In this document: positions 1 to 7,793 of the stretch, in pieces
Layout of the letters: every line of letters begins with the position of its first letter
How positions within the stretch are numbered: position 1 is the first letter of the stretch
Assembly (NCBI RefSeq): GCF_017873565.1
Contig: NZ_JAGGKH010000003.1
Coordinates: 268,748 to 332,747, forward strand
Length of the DNA: 64,000 nt
Direction: 5' to 3'
Origin: Lederbergia galactosidilytica
GTDB taxonomy: Bacteria; Bacillota; Bacilli; Bacillales; Bacillaceae_C
The notes under the pieces: model-generated
What the model was told of the DNA's origin: nothing
Seen by the model: the letters and a program-made list of their open reading frames with translations, nothing else
Databases searched by the model: none
Translations under genes and position numbers: made by a program

Positions 1-1007
1 CAGAATTTTTAGCGATTTCCTTTGATGCTTCAGGCGCAACGACTGGTGCATTGACAGTGCCGTTTATTTTAGCGCTTGCCTTGGGCGTTTCGATGCTTAA
101 AAAAGATAGTAAAGCTTCTGAAAAAGATAGTTTTGGATTAGTGGCCATCGCTTCTACAGGTGCCATCATCTTCGTGATGATGATGAACATCATTTCGAAA
201 ACGGATAAAATGACAGGCAGTCTAGAACAGGTAGAAACAACGTCAACCTCTATTATCGGTCCTTTTATACAAAAGCTTCCCATCATATCTCAAGAAATTA
301 TTGTGGCATTAGTACCTATATTATTAGTTTTCCTTGTATTTCAGAAAATTTCCTTTAAAATGTCTAAGAAAGCGGTTAGAAAAATTTTGATAGGTTTATT
401 ATTTACCTTTATCGGACTCGTCTTATTCCTAGTCGGTGTGAATGCTGGTTTTATGGATGTTGGCAGCGCTGTAGGTTATAACATAGCCTCTTTAGATAAT
501 AAAGCATATGTTATGATTGTAGCTTTTGTTTTAGGAATCGTGACGATATTGGCCGAACCTGCCGTTCATGTTCTGACCCATCAGATAGAGGATGTGACAA
601 GTGGATATGTAAAGCGAAATGTCGTGATGGGCACTCTTTCGATCGGCGTTGGCCTCGCCGTTCTTTTATCGATAATAAGGATACTTATACCCGATCTTCA
701 ATTATGGCATTACCTTTTGCCTGGTTATGTGATTGCCATCGCTCTGTCTTATTTTGTTCCAAAACTGTTTGTTGGGATTGCTTTTGATTCTGGTGGTGTG
801 GCATCAGGACCGATGACAGCTACTTTTATATTAGCCTTTGTACAAGGTGCTGCAGAGGCAATAGACGGTGCCAATGTTTTAATAGATGGATTTGGAATGA
901 TTGCCATGGTGGCGATGACACCTTTAATTGCTTTGCAAATTTTAGGTCTTGTTTTTAAATTAAAATCTAAAAAAGGAGGGGTAGAGCGTGATGTCGAGTC
1001 ATTCTGA
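1..1007 (+). CDS. DUF1538 family membrane protein, C-terminal part (5' end outside window)
   Basis: The reading frame is open from the first bases of the window, so the true start lies upstream. The visible part is almost entirely hydrophobic, with about eight membrane segments. The DUF1538 signature occurs twice: FDASGATTGALTVPFI at the very start and FDSGGVASGPMTATFI near residue 245, as expected for a protein with two repeats of the domain. The substrate is unknown; the family is presumed to transport a small solute. The gene overlaps the following PII-like gene by 17 bases, so the two are probably translated together and work together. Confidence 0.85.
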   Translation, partial: EFLAISFDASGATTGALTVPFILALALGVSMLKKDSKASEKDSFGLVAIASTGAIIFVMMMNIISKTDKMTGSLEQVETTSTSIIGPFIQKLPIISQEIIVALVPILLVFLVFQKISFKMSKKAVRKILIGLLFTFIGLVLFLVGVNAGFMDVGSAVGYNIASLDNKAYVMIVAFVLGIVTILAEPAVHVLTHQIEDVTSGYVKRNVVMGTLSIGVGLAVLLSIIRILIPDLQLWHYLLPGYVIAIALSYFVPKLFVGIAFDSGGVASGPMTATFILAFVQGAAEAIDGANVLIDGFGMIAMVAMTPLIALQILGLVFKLKSKKGGVERDVESF

Positions 1008-1659
1008 ACGAACTGATCTTGAACGAGTTTGTATGATTGTCAATCTTGGATTGGGAAGTAAAGTCGTTCAGGCGGCAAAGAAATGTGGTATTTCTGGGGG
1101 AACTGTGTTGTTAGGAAAAGGCACAATCAAAAGCCGTCTTTTGGAATTTTTGGCTTTATCTGATGTCAGAAAAGAGATTGTCTTTATGATTGGCTATAAA
1201 GAAACCATTAGGCAAGCTCTAGAACAACTTGATCAAAAGTTCAAGTTTCAAAAGCCTAATCACGGCATAGCCTTTACCACTCCTGTTTGCCAAGTCATTG
1301 GCGCTAGTAGCTGTAAAAGTGATTATATTAAAGAAGAAAGAGGTGCGGATCCTGTCATGTACCATGCGATTACGGTAATTGTAGAAAAAGGCAATGCGGA
1401 GTTTGTGATTGATGCCGCAACCGCAGCTGGATCTAAGGGCGGCACGATTATCAATGCTAGAGGCTCTGGCATTCATGAAACCAGTAAGTTATTTTCCATG
1501 GATATTGAACCAGAGAAAGAGCTTGTGATGATTTTGTCAGAAACGGAAAATACTGAACCGATTGTCTCTTCGATAAGAGAAAAACTTAAAATAGATGAGC
1601 CAGGCAATGGGATCATTTTTATACAAGATGTCCATAAGACCTACGGAATATATAAGTGA
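991..1659 (+). CDS. PII-like nitrogen-regulator-family protein with two domains
   Basis: About 222 residues. Two halves each look like a PII (GlnB-type) fold. The second half has the typical VIDAATAAGSKGGTIINARG segment, which resembles the PII T-loop and GTI(I/V)NAR region. The ATG at 991 sits nine bases after AAGGAGGGG; a GTG at 988 is also possible. The start lies inside the end of the DUF1538 gene. PII-like proteins bind nucleotides and often gate a partner transporter, so this one likely regulates the DUF1538 protein. That partnership is inferred from the overlap. Confidence 0.8.
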   Translation: MSSHSERTDLERVCMIVNLGLGSKVVQAAKKCGISGGTVLLGKGTIKSRLLEFLALSDVRKEIVFMIGYKETIRQALEQLDQKFKFQKPNHGIAFTTPVCQVIGASSCKSDYIKEERGADPVMYHAITVIVEKGNAEFVIDAATAAGSKGGTIINARGSGIHETSKLFSMDIEPEKELVMILSETENTEPIVSSIREKLKIDEPGNGIIFIQDVHKTYGIYK

Positions 1660-1703
1660 CGCTGTCTTGAAGTAATGGTTAATAGTATTTTCATCAAAGA
1701 AAA

Positions 1704-1827
1704 AGCGAACTACTAGGGTGCATATACCCACGCTTTGGAAATATATTTTGCTTTCCGCAGACGAGTGGCAAGCCTTCTCAAACGGGGGCTTGCCGAACTG
1801 TGGATTAACTTTCATTCACTTTTCGCT
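1704..1827. repeat. Intergenic repeat with inverted ends and an inner palindrome
   Basis: Outer inverted ends AGCGAA (1704-1709) and TTCGCT (1822-1827). An inner perfect 8-bp inverted repeat is GGCAAGCC (1767-1774) with GGCTTGCC (1787-1794). Fragments such as 'ggcaag...cttgccgaac' recur at about 29.9 kb, so this is one member of a dispersed family rather than a gene. Confidence 0.45.
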
Positions 1828-1895
1828 GGTAATATACTGAATATTAAGTGATTAAGATAGGGGAATCTATATCATACGGAAAGAAGGGTTTGACA

Positions 1896-2069
1896 GTGAA
1901 GCAGTTTGAATACAAAGTGGAAGTTGTTCAGATTCAGCTAAAAGCATTTACCGACTTTGAAGCGGTTATGACCGAAAAGCTAAATGCTTTAGGAAAAGAA
2001 GGCTGGGAATTATCGGGAGTGAATGGAACTGTTTTCTATTTTAAACGGGAAATTCTAAAGCAGTCGTGA
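1896..2069 (+). CDS. DUF4177 small protein
   Basis: 57 residues starting at the GTG at 1896, seven bases after the AGAAGGG site. The sequence has the DUF4177 pattern: an N-terminal FEYKVE strand, an 'LNALGKEGWELSGVNG' core and a final FYFKRE strand. The role of the family is unknown. An upstream in-frame GTG at 1848 would extend the protein but has no ribosome binding site and lies outside the domain. Confidence 0.75.
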   Translation: MKQFEYKVEVVQIQLKAFTDFEAVMTEKLNALGKEGWELSGVNGTVFYFKREILKQS

Positions 2070-2134
2070 ATAGGCTTTAATTGAGCAAAGGAAATGACAA
2101 TATGTCCACAATAAAATGAAGGAAGATGAGAACG

Positions 2135-2410
2135 ATGAAGCACAAAAAAGTTTTTATCCTTAGTATGATCATTTCAGTTGGCATTGTTCTATTTTTTCCT
2201 ACCTATGGAAAATCCTATGGTTTCCCGTTTAGTTGGATAACATACCACGGATCTAATGAAATCACAAACCATTCACTGCTCTTTTCTCCCCTGTATTTAC
2301 CAACAACAGAGTTCGATCCATTCGCGTGGCTTCTAGATGTATTTATTATCTATTTTTTCTTGATAGGTGCTTATAAATTATTGCAAAAGTTGGAGGGGGA
2401 AACTTTATAA
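2135..2410 (+). CDS. Small two-segment membrane protein, unknown function
   Basis: 91 residues from the ATG at 2135, which follows GAAGGAAGA at about nine bases; an ATG at 2126 is also in frame. Hydrophobic segments lie near residues 6-24 and 68-86, joined by a polar loop with aromatic residues. I do not recognise the family. It precedes a convergent small gene on the other strand. Confidence 0.55.
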   Translation: MKHKKVFILSMIISVGIVLFFPTYGKSYGFPFSWITYHGSNEITNHSLLFSPLYLPTTEFDPFAWLLDVFIIYFFLIGAYKLLQKLEGETL

Positions 2411-2425
2411 TGTGCTTTTCTCAAC

Positions 2426-2590
2426 TTATTCATCCGTTCTCCTAACTTCGTCCTCACCACTTAACTTGTCTAAACTTTCAATCAGAACTTCATTCTGATC
2501 AATAATTGTTTTGTTTTGATTATATTGTAATTTTAGAATATTTATGATTGTTAATAGCCCAATGATGATAATGATTGTTAATAAGATCAT
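2426..2590 (-). CDS. Small single-span membrane protein (54 aa), unknown function
   Basis: A 54-residue reading frame on the minus strand, too short for most gene callers. It begins MILLTIIIIIGLL, a membrane segment of about 18 residues, and continues as a charged amphipathic tail (IDQNEVLIESLDKLSGEDE) that could form a coiled coil. The ATG at 2590 follows AAGGGGAGA at six bases, an excellent site. This architecture is common among small Bacillus membrane proteins, but I cannot name a family. Confidence 0.6.
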   Translation of the reverse strand: MILLTIIIIIGLLTIINILKLQYNQNKTIIDQNEVLIESLDKLSGEDEVRRTDE

Positions 2591-2684
2591 CGCGGATCTC
2601 CCCTTATGTTTAGAGTATATACATTCAGTGTAGCACGAGAATTTCCTTTAAGGAAGCGTATTCCTCGTTACGGTGCCTATAATT

Positions 2685-2703
2685 TATACAAAAAGTCTGT
2701 ATA
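2685..2703. promoter_or_regulatory. Inverted repeat TATACA-N7-TGTATA, possible operator
   Basis: A perfect 6-bp inverted repeat about 35 bases upstream of the VOC gene start, in the position of its promoter. It could be a repressor operator; no regulator is identifiable from the sequence. Confidence 0.3.
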
Positions 2704-2735
2704 CTTAGGATAAAAGAATAAGAGGAGGAAGCGTT

Positions 2736-3107
2736 ATGTCATTTACCTTTAAGAAAATTGACCATGTCCAATTGGCCGCACCAAAGGAATCGGAAGAGTT
2801 AGCCAGACAATTTTATTCTGATATTCTAGGCTTTAAGGAAATCGAGAAGCCTGAGACACTTCGAAAACGTGGGGGAGCTTGGTTTTCGATTGGTGAGATC
2901 CAACTCCATATCGGCACAGAGGACCCATTTGTTCCGGCCAGAAAAGCCCATCCCGCTCTTGAAGTCGAAAATCTTGAAGCATTTAAGCAATATTTATCTG
3001 GTCGTGAAATTGAATATATAATCGACCACAATTTGCCAGGGGCTAATCGGATTTATCTGCATGACCCGTTTGGAAATCGAATTGAACTACTGGAATGGGA
3101 ATCATAG
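2736..3107 (+). CDS. VOC superfamily (glyoxalase/bleomycin resistance-like) protein
   Basis: 123 residues, the usual size of a single VOC domain dimerising protein. It opens with KIDHVQLAAPKESEELARQFYSDILGF and ends with 'YLHDPFGNRIELLEW', the typical last metal-binding strand: H12, H59-like and E119-like residues fit the VOC metal site. Start follows AAGAGGAGG. Substrate unknown. Confidence 0.85.
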   Translation: MSFTFKKIDHVQLAAPKESEELARQFYSDILGFKEIEKPETLRKRGGAWFSIGEIQLHIGTEDPFVPARKAHPALEVENLEAFKQYLSGREIEYIIDHNLPGANRIYLHDPFGNRIELLEWES

Positions 3108-3130
3108 TCTGGAAATTATATGCGGATAAA

Positions 3131-3154
3131 AAAGAGCGGATTGATCCACTCTTT
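3131..3154. terminator. Hairpin terminator between convergent genes
   Basis: AAAGAG...CTCTTT with an inner GGAT/ATCC stem, one mismatch and a two-base loop. It has A-rich and T-rich flanks and can serve both the VOC gene and the opposing esterase gene. Confidence 0.6.
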
Positions 3155-3159
3155 GGATT

Positions 3160-3942
3160 CTAATGAGTAAAGGCAAACCGAAAAGCACGACTGATAACAG
3201 TTGGAACCACTGAGGCATGATTTTCCCCAAGGGCTATATAGAAGTTTGCTTCTAGATGTCCCTCTAGTTGACTAAATAATCGTTGCGCATCGTCTACCAT
3301 AAATGCTTCATGTTCCCCGACCGCGATGAAGAGATTTAAACCATTTCTTTGTTCTATATGTTTTAGAAAATTGTTTGCGTAATCGAAGATCTCATGGTTA
3401 TTCCACCAGACGGAAGGGCTAATGGCAAGATAGCTTTGGAAGCTTTTAGGTTGTGTGAATAACGCCCATAACGTAAACAAACCACTAAGGGAATGGCCGA
3501 AGAGTGTTTGTTTCTTTTGATTAACGGAAAAGCGCTTTTCAATTTCTGGTTTCAACTCGAGTTGGATAAACTTCAATAATTTTTCAGCTCCACCATGCTC
3601 CTTTTTGCCGAACTTCTTCAATCGTTCAGGATAAATATATGATGCAGCAGGAGCGGTGAATTCGTAGAAACGTCGCTTGGAAACGGCCTCATCATCACCA
3701 GGATGGCCGATACCGACGATCAGAGCGAACTCAACAAAGGTTTTGGCTGTTCTTCTCGACTGTAGGCGGACGACATCGCGCGCGAATGAGAAATAGGCAT
3801 TTCCATCTAGGACATAGACAATCGGATAGCCATCTTCAGGAGGTGGGGTGGAAGGGATGGCAACCCTAATATCATAAGGAAGATTCATAAATTCAGAATA
3901 GAATTCCCACTCATATGTGTGATCTAACGTAATGTTTTTCAA
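3160..3942 (-). CDS. Alpha/beta hydrolase, siderophore-esterase-like (BesA/IroE type)
   Basis: About 260 residues of the COG2819/putative esterase family. Motifs: YPIVYVLDGNAYF near residue 40, the nucleophile elbow GHSLSG near residue 150, and a late GENHAS histidine. A second motif, VGEHE, also fits. In B. subtilis the relative BesA cleaves bacillibactin to release iron. A Fur box lies about 90 bases upstream, which supports iron regulation. Start choice is uncertain: the TTG at 3954 is one base from the GGAGG, so the TTG at 3942, 13 bases away, is preferred. Confidence 0.75.
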   Translation of the reverse strand: MKNITLDHTYEWEFYSEFMNLPYDIRVAIPSTPPPEDGYPIVYVLDGNAYFSFARDVVRLQSRRTAKTFVEFALIVGIGHPGDDEAVSKRRFYEFTAPAASYIYPERLKKFGKKEHGGAEKLLKFIQLELKPEIEKRFSVNQKKQTLFGHSLSGLFTLWALFTQPKSFQSYLAISPSVWWNNHEIFDYANNFLKHIEQRNGLNLFIAVGEHEAFMVDDAQRLFSQLEGHLEANFYIALGENHASVVPTVISRAFRFAFTH

Positions 3943-4030
3943 TATGGATCGCAAACCTCCTTAGATAATTCGAGAATCAACATCAATTGCTAGGGTAGTC
4001 ATTAGGAGCTCAATATCCTTCGGAACTAAT

Positions 4031-4045
4031 TGAAAATGATTCTCA
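4031..4045. promoter_or_regulatory. Fur box
   Basis: TGAAAATGATTCTCA matches the 7-1-7 Fur consensus TGATAATNATTATCA at all but two of the symmetric positions. It lies between the divergent esterase (minus strand) and methyltransferase (plus strand) genes; the esterase is the more likely target. Confidence 0.6.
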
Positions 4046-4118
4046 ACAATAAGTATGTGAATACTGTAAGTCATTCAAATAAAATTGTCAATTCGTTTTA
4101 TAAAAAGGAGATATGCCT

Positions 4119-4868
4119 ATGCATGAGATTGATAATGAGCACTTTTATAACGAGGTAGGAAAAGTGAATGGCTGGGATTTTAGTAACGTAAAATGCCAAT
4201 CTGAAGGGATTGAGTGGGATTTTTATGAGGAAGTGACAAAGAGATGTAAAAGCTCGGATATCCTTTTAGATATCGGTACTGGGGGTGGGGAAAATATTTT
4301 GAAAATCGCTACTTTCTTTTTCCTTATTGTTGGAATTGACCTATCAAGTGAGATGGTGGAGAAAGCGCGGATAAATAGGCAGAATACGGATGTGAAAAAT
4401 GTTCGTTTTTTTCAAATGTCATCTCAAGGTTTACAATTTCCAACCGATTTTTTTGATATCATCTCTTGCTGTCATGCTCCTTTTGCGCCTAATGAAATAG
4501 CAAAAGTGTTAAAAAAGGAAGGTGTATTTTTAACACAACAAGTGAGTGAAGGGGATAAGATCAATCTTAAAAGGGCATTTGGTCGTGGGCAAGCATTTCA
4601 AGAAAAGGATGGAATGCTAAAAGAAAAATATGTGCAGGAACTTCGAAAAGCTGGTTTTTCTAATGTGCAGTCATTTGAATATGATGCGACCGAATACTAT
4701 CAGGAACCTGAAGACTTGCTTTTCTTACTAACGCATACCCCGATCATTCCAAACTTTGGGGAAGGAAAGGAAGATTTTAAAATTCTTCACCGGTTTATGG
4801 AGAATAATCAAACGGAAAAAGGGATCAGAACAAATTCCAAGCGCTTTATGATTATGGCAGAAAAATAA
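4119..4868 (+). CDS. Class I SAM-dependent methyltransferase
   Basis: About 249 residues. SAM-binding motif I is LDIGTGGGEN (near residue 49), followed by GIDLSSEMVEKA (motif II) and FFDIISCCHAPFAPNEI (motif IV region). The ATG at 4119 is eight bases after AAGGAG; the ATG at 4113 is only two bases away. Substrate unknown; the sequence resembles small-molecule methyltransferases of the Methyltransf_11 group. Confidence 0.8.
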   Translation: MHEIDNEHFYNEVGKVNGWDFSNVKCQSEGIEWDFYEEVTKRCKSSDILLDIGTGGGENILKIATFFFLIVGIDLSSEMVEKARINRQNTDVKNVRFFQMSSQGLQFPTDFFDIISCCHAPFAPNEIAKVLKKEGVFLTQQVSEGDKINLKRAFGRGQAFQEKDGMLKEKYVQELRKAGFSNVQSFEYDATEYYQEPEDLLFLLTHTPIIPNFGEGKEDFKILHRFMENNQTEKGIRTNSKRFMIMAEK

Positions 4869-4882
4869 TGGGAGGAATCGTG

Positions 4883-5071
4883 ATGAATAACAAAAAATTA
4901 AGGAGATCCACAACAGATCGGTCATTACACGGAGTCTGTGGAGGGATCGCGGAGTTTTTCGGGATCTCTTCTTTTCTAGTTAGACTACTATTCATTTTTG
5001 TTATCCCCGGTTCTTTATTCATCTATCTCATCCTAGCTAACACCCTTGCTGACAGTCCTCGATCATTATAG
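4883..5071 (+). CDS. PspC-domain small membrane protein
   Basis: 62 residues. The PspC signature RSLHGVCGGIAEFFGI is followed by one long hydrophobic segment (FLVRLLFIFVIPGSLFIYLILA). PspC proteins take part in envelope-stress responses. Start is the ATG at 4883 after GGGAGG. It follows the methyltransferase gene by 14 bases, so the two may be cotranscribed. Confidence 0.8.
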   Translation: MNNKKLRRSTTDRSLHGVCGGIAEFFGISSFLVRLLFIFVIPGSLFIYLILANTLADSPRSL

Positions 5072-5268
5072 ATGAGGAAAGGAATAAATGGGGGCTGTGT
5101 ACATCAAAATGGGTAGGTTATAAAGTATTAGATCAGAAAGTCAAGTGAGCCTTCGGTCAATGAGGTCTTCTTCCAATGATTGTTAGCTAAGTGAATTGAG
5201 TTTTTACTGTTCCCCTCCCCATACATTTAGAGGCTTCCCTGGGTATTTTTAAAATAGGGGCCTATCGA

Positions 5269-5293
5269 TTAAATTGAATGATGTTCAATTTAA
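5269..5293. repeat. Perfect AT-rich palindrome in the gap after pspC-like gene
   Basis: TTAAATTGAA-TGATG-TTCAATTTAA, a perfect 10-bp inverted repeat about 60 bases beyond the end of the minus-strand Crp/Fnr gene. There is no T-run after it on either strand, so it is not a standard terminator. The rest of the 5072-5355 gap shows nothing else I recognise. Confidence 0.4.
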
Positions 5294-5355
5294 ATAATAA
5301 ATTTCAATTATGAAGTGTTCATCCTTTGTTTAACTTCAAGGAGCAGTCGGTTCAC

Positions 5356-6042
5356 TTAATCTAACTGCTCTTTTAAGCCAGCTAAATCGATAATGATGAT
5401 GCGGTTGCGTTCAACTTTTAAGATACCTTTTTTCCCAATTTGGCTAAATAGCCGGTTGATGGTTTCACGAGAGGTCCCTACGAAATTGGCTAATTCCTGA
5501 TTAGTGATTGGAAGATTAATGGTCACTGAATTACCCCGACGTTCACCATGTTTATCTGCTAGTTTTAATAAGAGGGAAATGGCCCTTTGTTTCACGTCTT
5601 TTCCAGATAAGCCTTGCAATCTTTCTTGAAGATCTTTAATAATTGTCCCCATTACCCGCATCATTTTAATGGCAATCGAAGGAGTGTTCATCACAAGCTG
5701 TTCAAATAATTGGATAGGGATTGCTAAAAGCTGTGTATCAACTAGTGCCTCCGCTGTGGCTGGATAAGGTTTTGTATCAAAGAATCCTGTGTGAGGGAAC
5801 ATATCGCCTGTTTTTAAGAAGGAAACAATTTGTTCATAACCATTTTCATCCGTTTTATAGGTCTTTACTAGGCCTTTCACGATAAAATAAACGGCTTCTT
5901 TCATGCTGCCCTCCGAAAAAATGATGGCTTTCTTAGGAAAAGACCGAGAAATCGTAATATCCTTCACCTTGTTTATTTCTTCTGTTGTTAAATCGCTGAA
6001 CAGTACTATCTGTTGTAAAAGCGCATATGTATGATCATTCAT
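5356..6042 (-). CDS. Crp/Fnr family transcriptional regulator
   Basis: 228 residues. The N-terminal cyclic-nucleotide-binding-like domain covers about residues 10-125 (FPKKAIIFSEGSMKEAVYFIVKG). The C-terminal winged HTH includes TNQELANFVGTSRETINRLF. There is no cysteine cluster for an iron-sulfur centre as in B. subtilis Fnr, so the signal is unknown. The ATG at 6042 is placed by GAGGAGA eight bases upstream. A consensus Crp/Fnr palindrome lies in the divergent promoter region, suggesting control of the neighbouring DUF2249 gene and perhaps of itself. Confidence 0.85.
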   Translation of the reverse strand: MNDHTYALLQQIVLFSDLTTEEINKVKDITISRSFPKKAIIFSEGSMKEAVYFIVKGLVKTYKTDENGYEQIVSFLKTGDMFPHTGFFDTKPYPATAEALVDTQLLAIPIQLFEQLVMNTPSIAIKMMRVMGTIIKDLQERLQGLSGKDVKQRAISLLLKLADKHGERRGNSVTINLPITNQELANFVGTSRETINRLFSQIGKKGILKVERNRIIIIDLAGLKEQLD

Positions 6043-6174
6043 GAGAATCTTCTCCTCTATTCCATCTTCCCTTATTATAGCGAATGATAGACAGATCCTC
6101 ATCTATTAATCTTTAATGTCAAAGACAACAATTCTTCCCTTTTTATATCCTAAAATATAAGAAGTTTTTAAAAA

Positions 6175-6190
6175 TGTGATTTCTGTCACA
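6175..6190. promoter_or_regulatory. Crp/Fnr-type binding site TGTGA-N6-TCACA
   Basis: A perfect palindromic half-site pair centred at 6182.5. A candidate -10 (TAAACT, 6213-6218) for the DUF2249 gene would put the start of transcription near 6224. The site would then be centred at about -41.5, the classic activating position. Confidence 0.6.
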
Positions 6191-6256
6191 ATATAAGGGC
6201 TTTATTTTCTTTAAACTAAAGCTATAAGAATTAATAAACGATCAGGGGGAATGAAA

Positions 6257-6490
6257 ATGACGAATTATGCGGCGACTGTTATTGTAACAGAATATCCACC
6301 ACATCTTAAGCACAAGGCTATTTTTGAAACCTTTAAAAAGCTACAACCATCTGAAGCCATGTTGATTGTCAATGATCATGATCCAATACCATTGCGTTAT
6401 CAATTAGATTCAATGTACGAAAACAAGTTTGATTGGGAATATATTGAACAAGGACCAGATGTCTTTCAAATAAAAATTGAAAAAATATAG
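6257..6490 (+). CDS. DUF2249 domain protein
   Basis: 77 residues. The core VTEYPPHLKHKAIFETFKKL and the 'NDHDPIPLRYQLD' motif are typical of DUF2249. Its members occur near anaerobic and nitric-oxide metabolism genes. Start is the ATG at 6257, six bases after AGGGGGA; the ATG at 6251 directly abuts the site. The divergent Crp/Fnr gene and the consensus site between them suggest direct regulation. Confidence 0.8.
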   Translation: MTNYAATVIVTEYPPHLKHKAIFETFKKLQPSEAMLIVNDHDPIPLRYQLDSMYENKFDWEYIEQGPDVFQIKIEKI

Positions 6491-6495
6491 AGCTG

Positions 6496-6525
6496 AAATA
6501 TCAGGCATTTAGATGCCTGATATTT
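6496..6525 (+). terminator. Rho-independent terminator after DUF2249 gene
   Basis: A perfect 13-bp stem (AAATATCAGGCAT / ATGCCTGATATTT) with a TTAG loop, ending in T-rich sequence. Confidence 0.85.
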
Positions 6526-6642
6526 TTATGTTTTAGCAGAGAAATGCGATATGGTATTGAACTCAAAATATTCCTTCTTTTGCCTAGGATAGTAGATTAT
6601 AATAGAGGGAAGTGAAACAATAGGATTCAGGAGGAGAATCAT

Positions 6643-7779
6643 ATGAAAATCGTTATTGCTCCAGATTCTTTTAAGGGGAGTGTTAGTGCCCAAGAGGCAG
6701 CGTTATCGATTGAGCGGGGGGTAAGGCGAGCTTATACACACGCTGAAACTGTTTTAGTGCCTGTTGCCGATGGCGGAGAAGGCACAATGGAGAATCTGGT
6801 TGCTGCAACCAATGGACAGGAAATAGAGGTAGCTGTTACAGGGCCACTTGGCCTGCCAGTGCAAGCAAAATTCGGTGTGTTAGGTGATCAGCAAACATGT
6901 GTGATTGAAATGGCCAGTGCATCTGGTTTACATACAATTGAAGCTTCAGAGCGAAATCCTTTGAAAGCGACTACATATGGGACAGGTGAATTAATTAAAA
7001 GAGCTTTAGACATGGGATATCGTGATTTTGTTTTAGCTCTTGGAGGATCTGCAACCAATGATGGAGGAGCGGGAATGCTACAAGCGCTTGGATTAAAACT
7101 TCTAGATCAATCTGGAAGGGAGATAGGCTATGGTGGTGGAGAACTAGAAAAACTGGCCCAGGTTGAGAGTGAACAGTTGGATGAAAGAATCAAGGAAAGT
7201 CATTTTTTAATTGCTTCTGATGTTGATAATCCATTTATTGGTGAAAATGGCGCAAGTTATGTATTTGGTCCTCAAAAAGGGGCCACACCAGAAATGGTGG
7301 AAATCCTTGATCACAACCTTTCGCATTGGGCGGATCTCATTGAGGAAACGACGAATATCCGTGTCCATGATCGTCCAGGTGCTGGTGCAGCTGGTGGGAT
7401 TGGCGGTGCCTTTCAAGCGTTCTTTCCAGCCGAAATGAAAAGAGGAATTGATGTTGTACTTGATTATATGAATCTAGCCGAAAAACTTGTGAACGCTGAT
7501 CTCGTGATTACGGGGGAAGGTCAAGTTGATTTTCAAACTGCTTATGGAAAAACCCCAATGGGAGTAGCCGAAATGGCAAAAAAACAGCATGTCCCTACGA
7601 TCATTGTGGCAGGTTCTGTGGGGGAGAAAATCGAAGCCCTTTATCCGTATGGGGTGATTGGCATTTATAGTATGGTCAATGGACCGATGAAGCTAGAAGA
7701 GGCGATTGACAATGCAGAAATTCTACTAGAACAGGTTGCCGAACAACTGTGTCGCACCTATTTTTATAATAGACAGTAA
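6643..7779 (+). CDS. glxK: Glycerate kinase, type 1
   Basis: 378 residues, the usual length for the GlxK/GarK/YxaA family, which phosphorylates D-glycerate with ATP. Motifs: KIVIAPDSFKGS at the start, VPVADGGEGT near residue 41, ALGGSATNDGGAGM near residue 132 and VITGEGQVDFQT near 286. Start follows AGGAGGAGAA. The larC gene begins 14 bases after its stop, so they form an operon. Confidence 0.92.
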   Translation: MKIVIAPDSFKGSVSAQEAALSIERGVRRAYTHAETVLVPVADGGEGTMENLVAATNGQEIEVAVTGPLGLPVQAKFGVLGDQQTCVIEMASASGLHTIEASERNPLKATTYGTGELIKRALDMGYRDFVLALGGSATNDGGAGMLQALGLKLLDQSGREIGYGGGELEKLAQVESEQLDERIKESHFLIASDVDNPFIGENGASYVFGPQKGATPEMVEILDHNLSHWADLIEETTNIRVHDRPGAGAAGGIGGAFQAFFPAEMKRGIDVVLDYMNLAEKLVNADLVITGEGQVDFQTAYGKTPMGVAEMAKKQHVPTIIVAGSVGEKIEALYPYGVIGIYSMVNGPMKLEEAIDNAEILLEQVAEQLCRTYFYNRQ

Positions 7780-7793
7780 AGGAGAATAATAAA

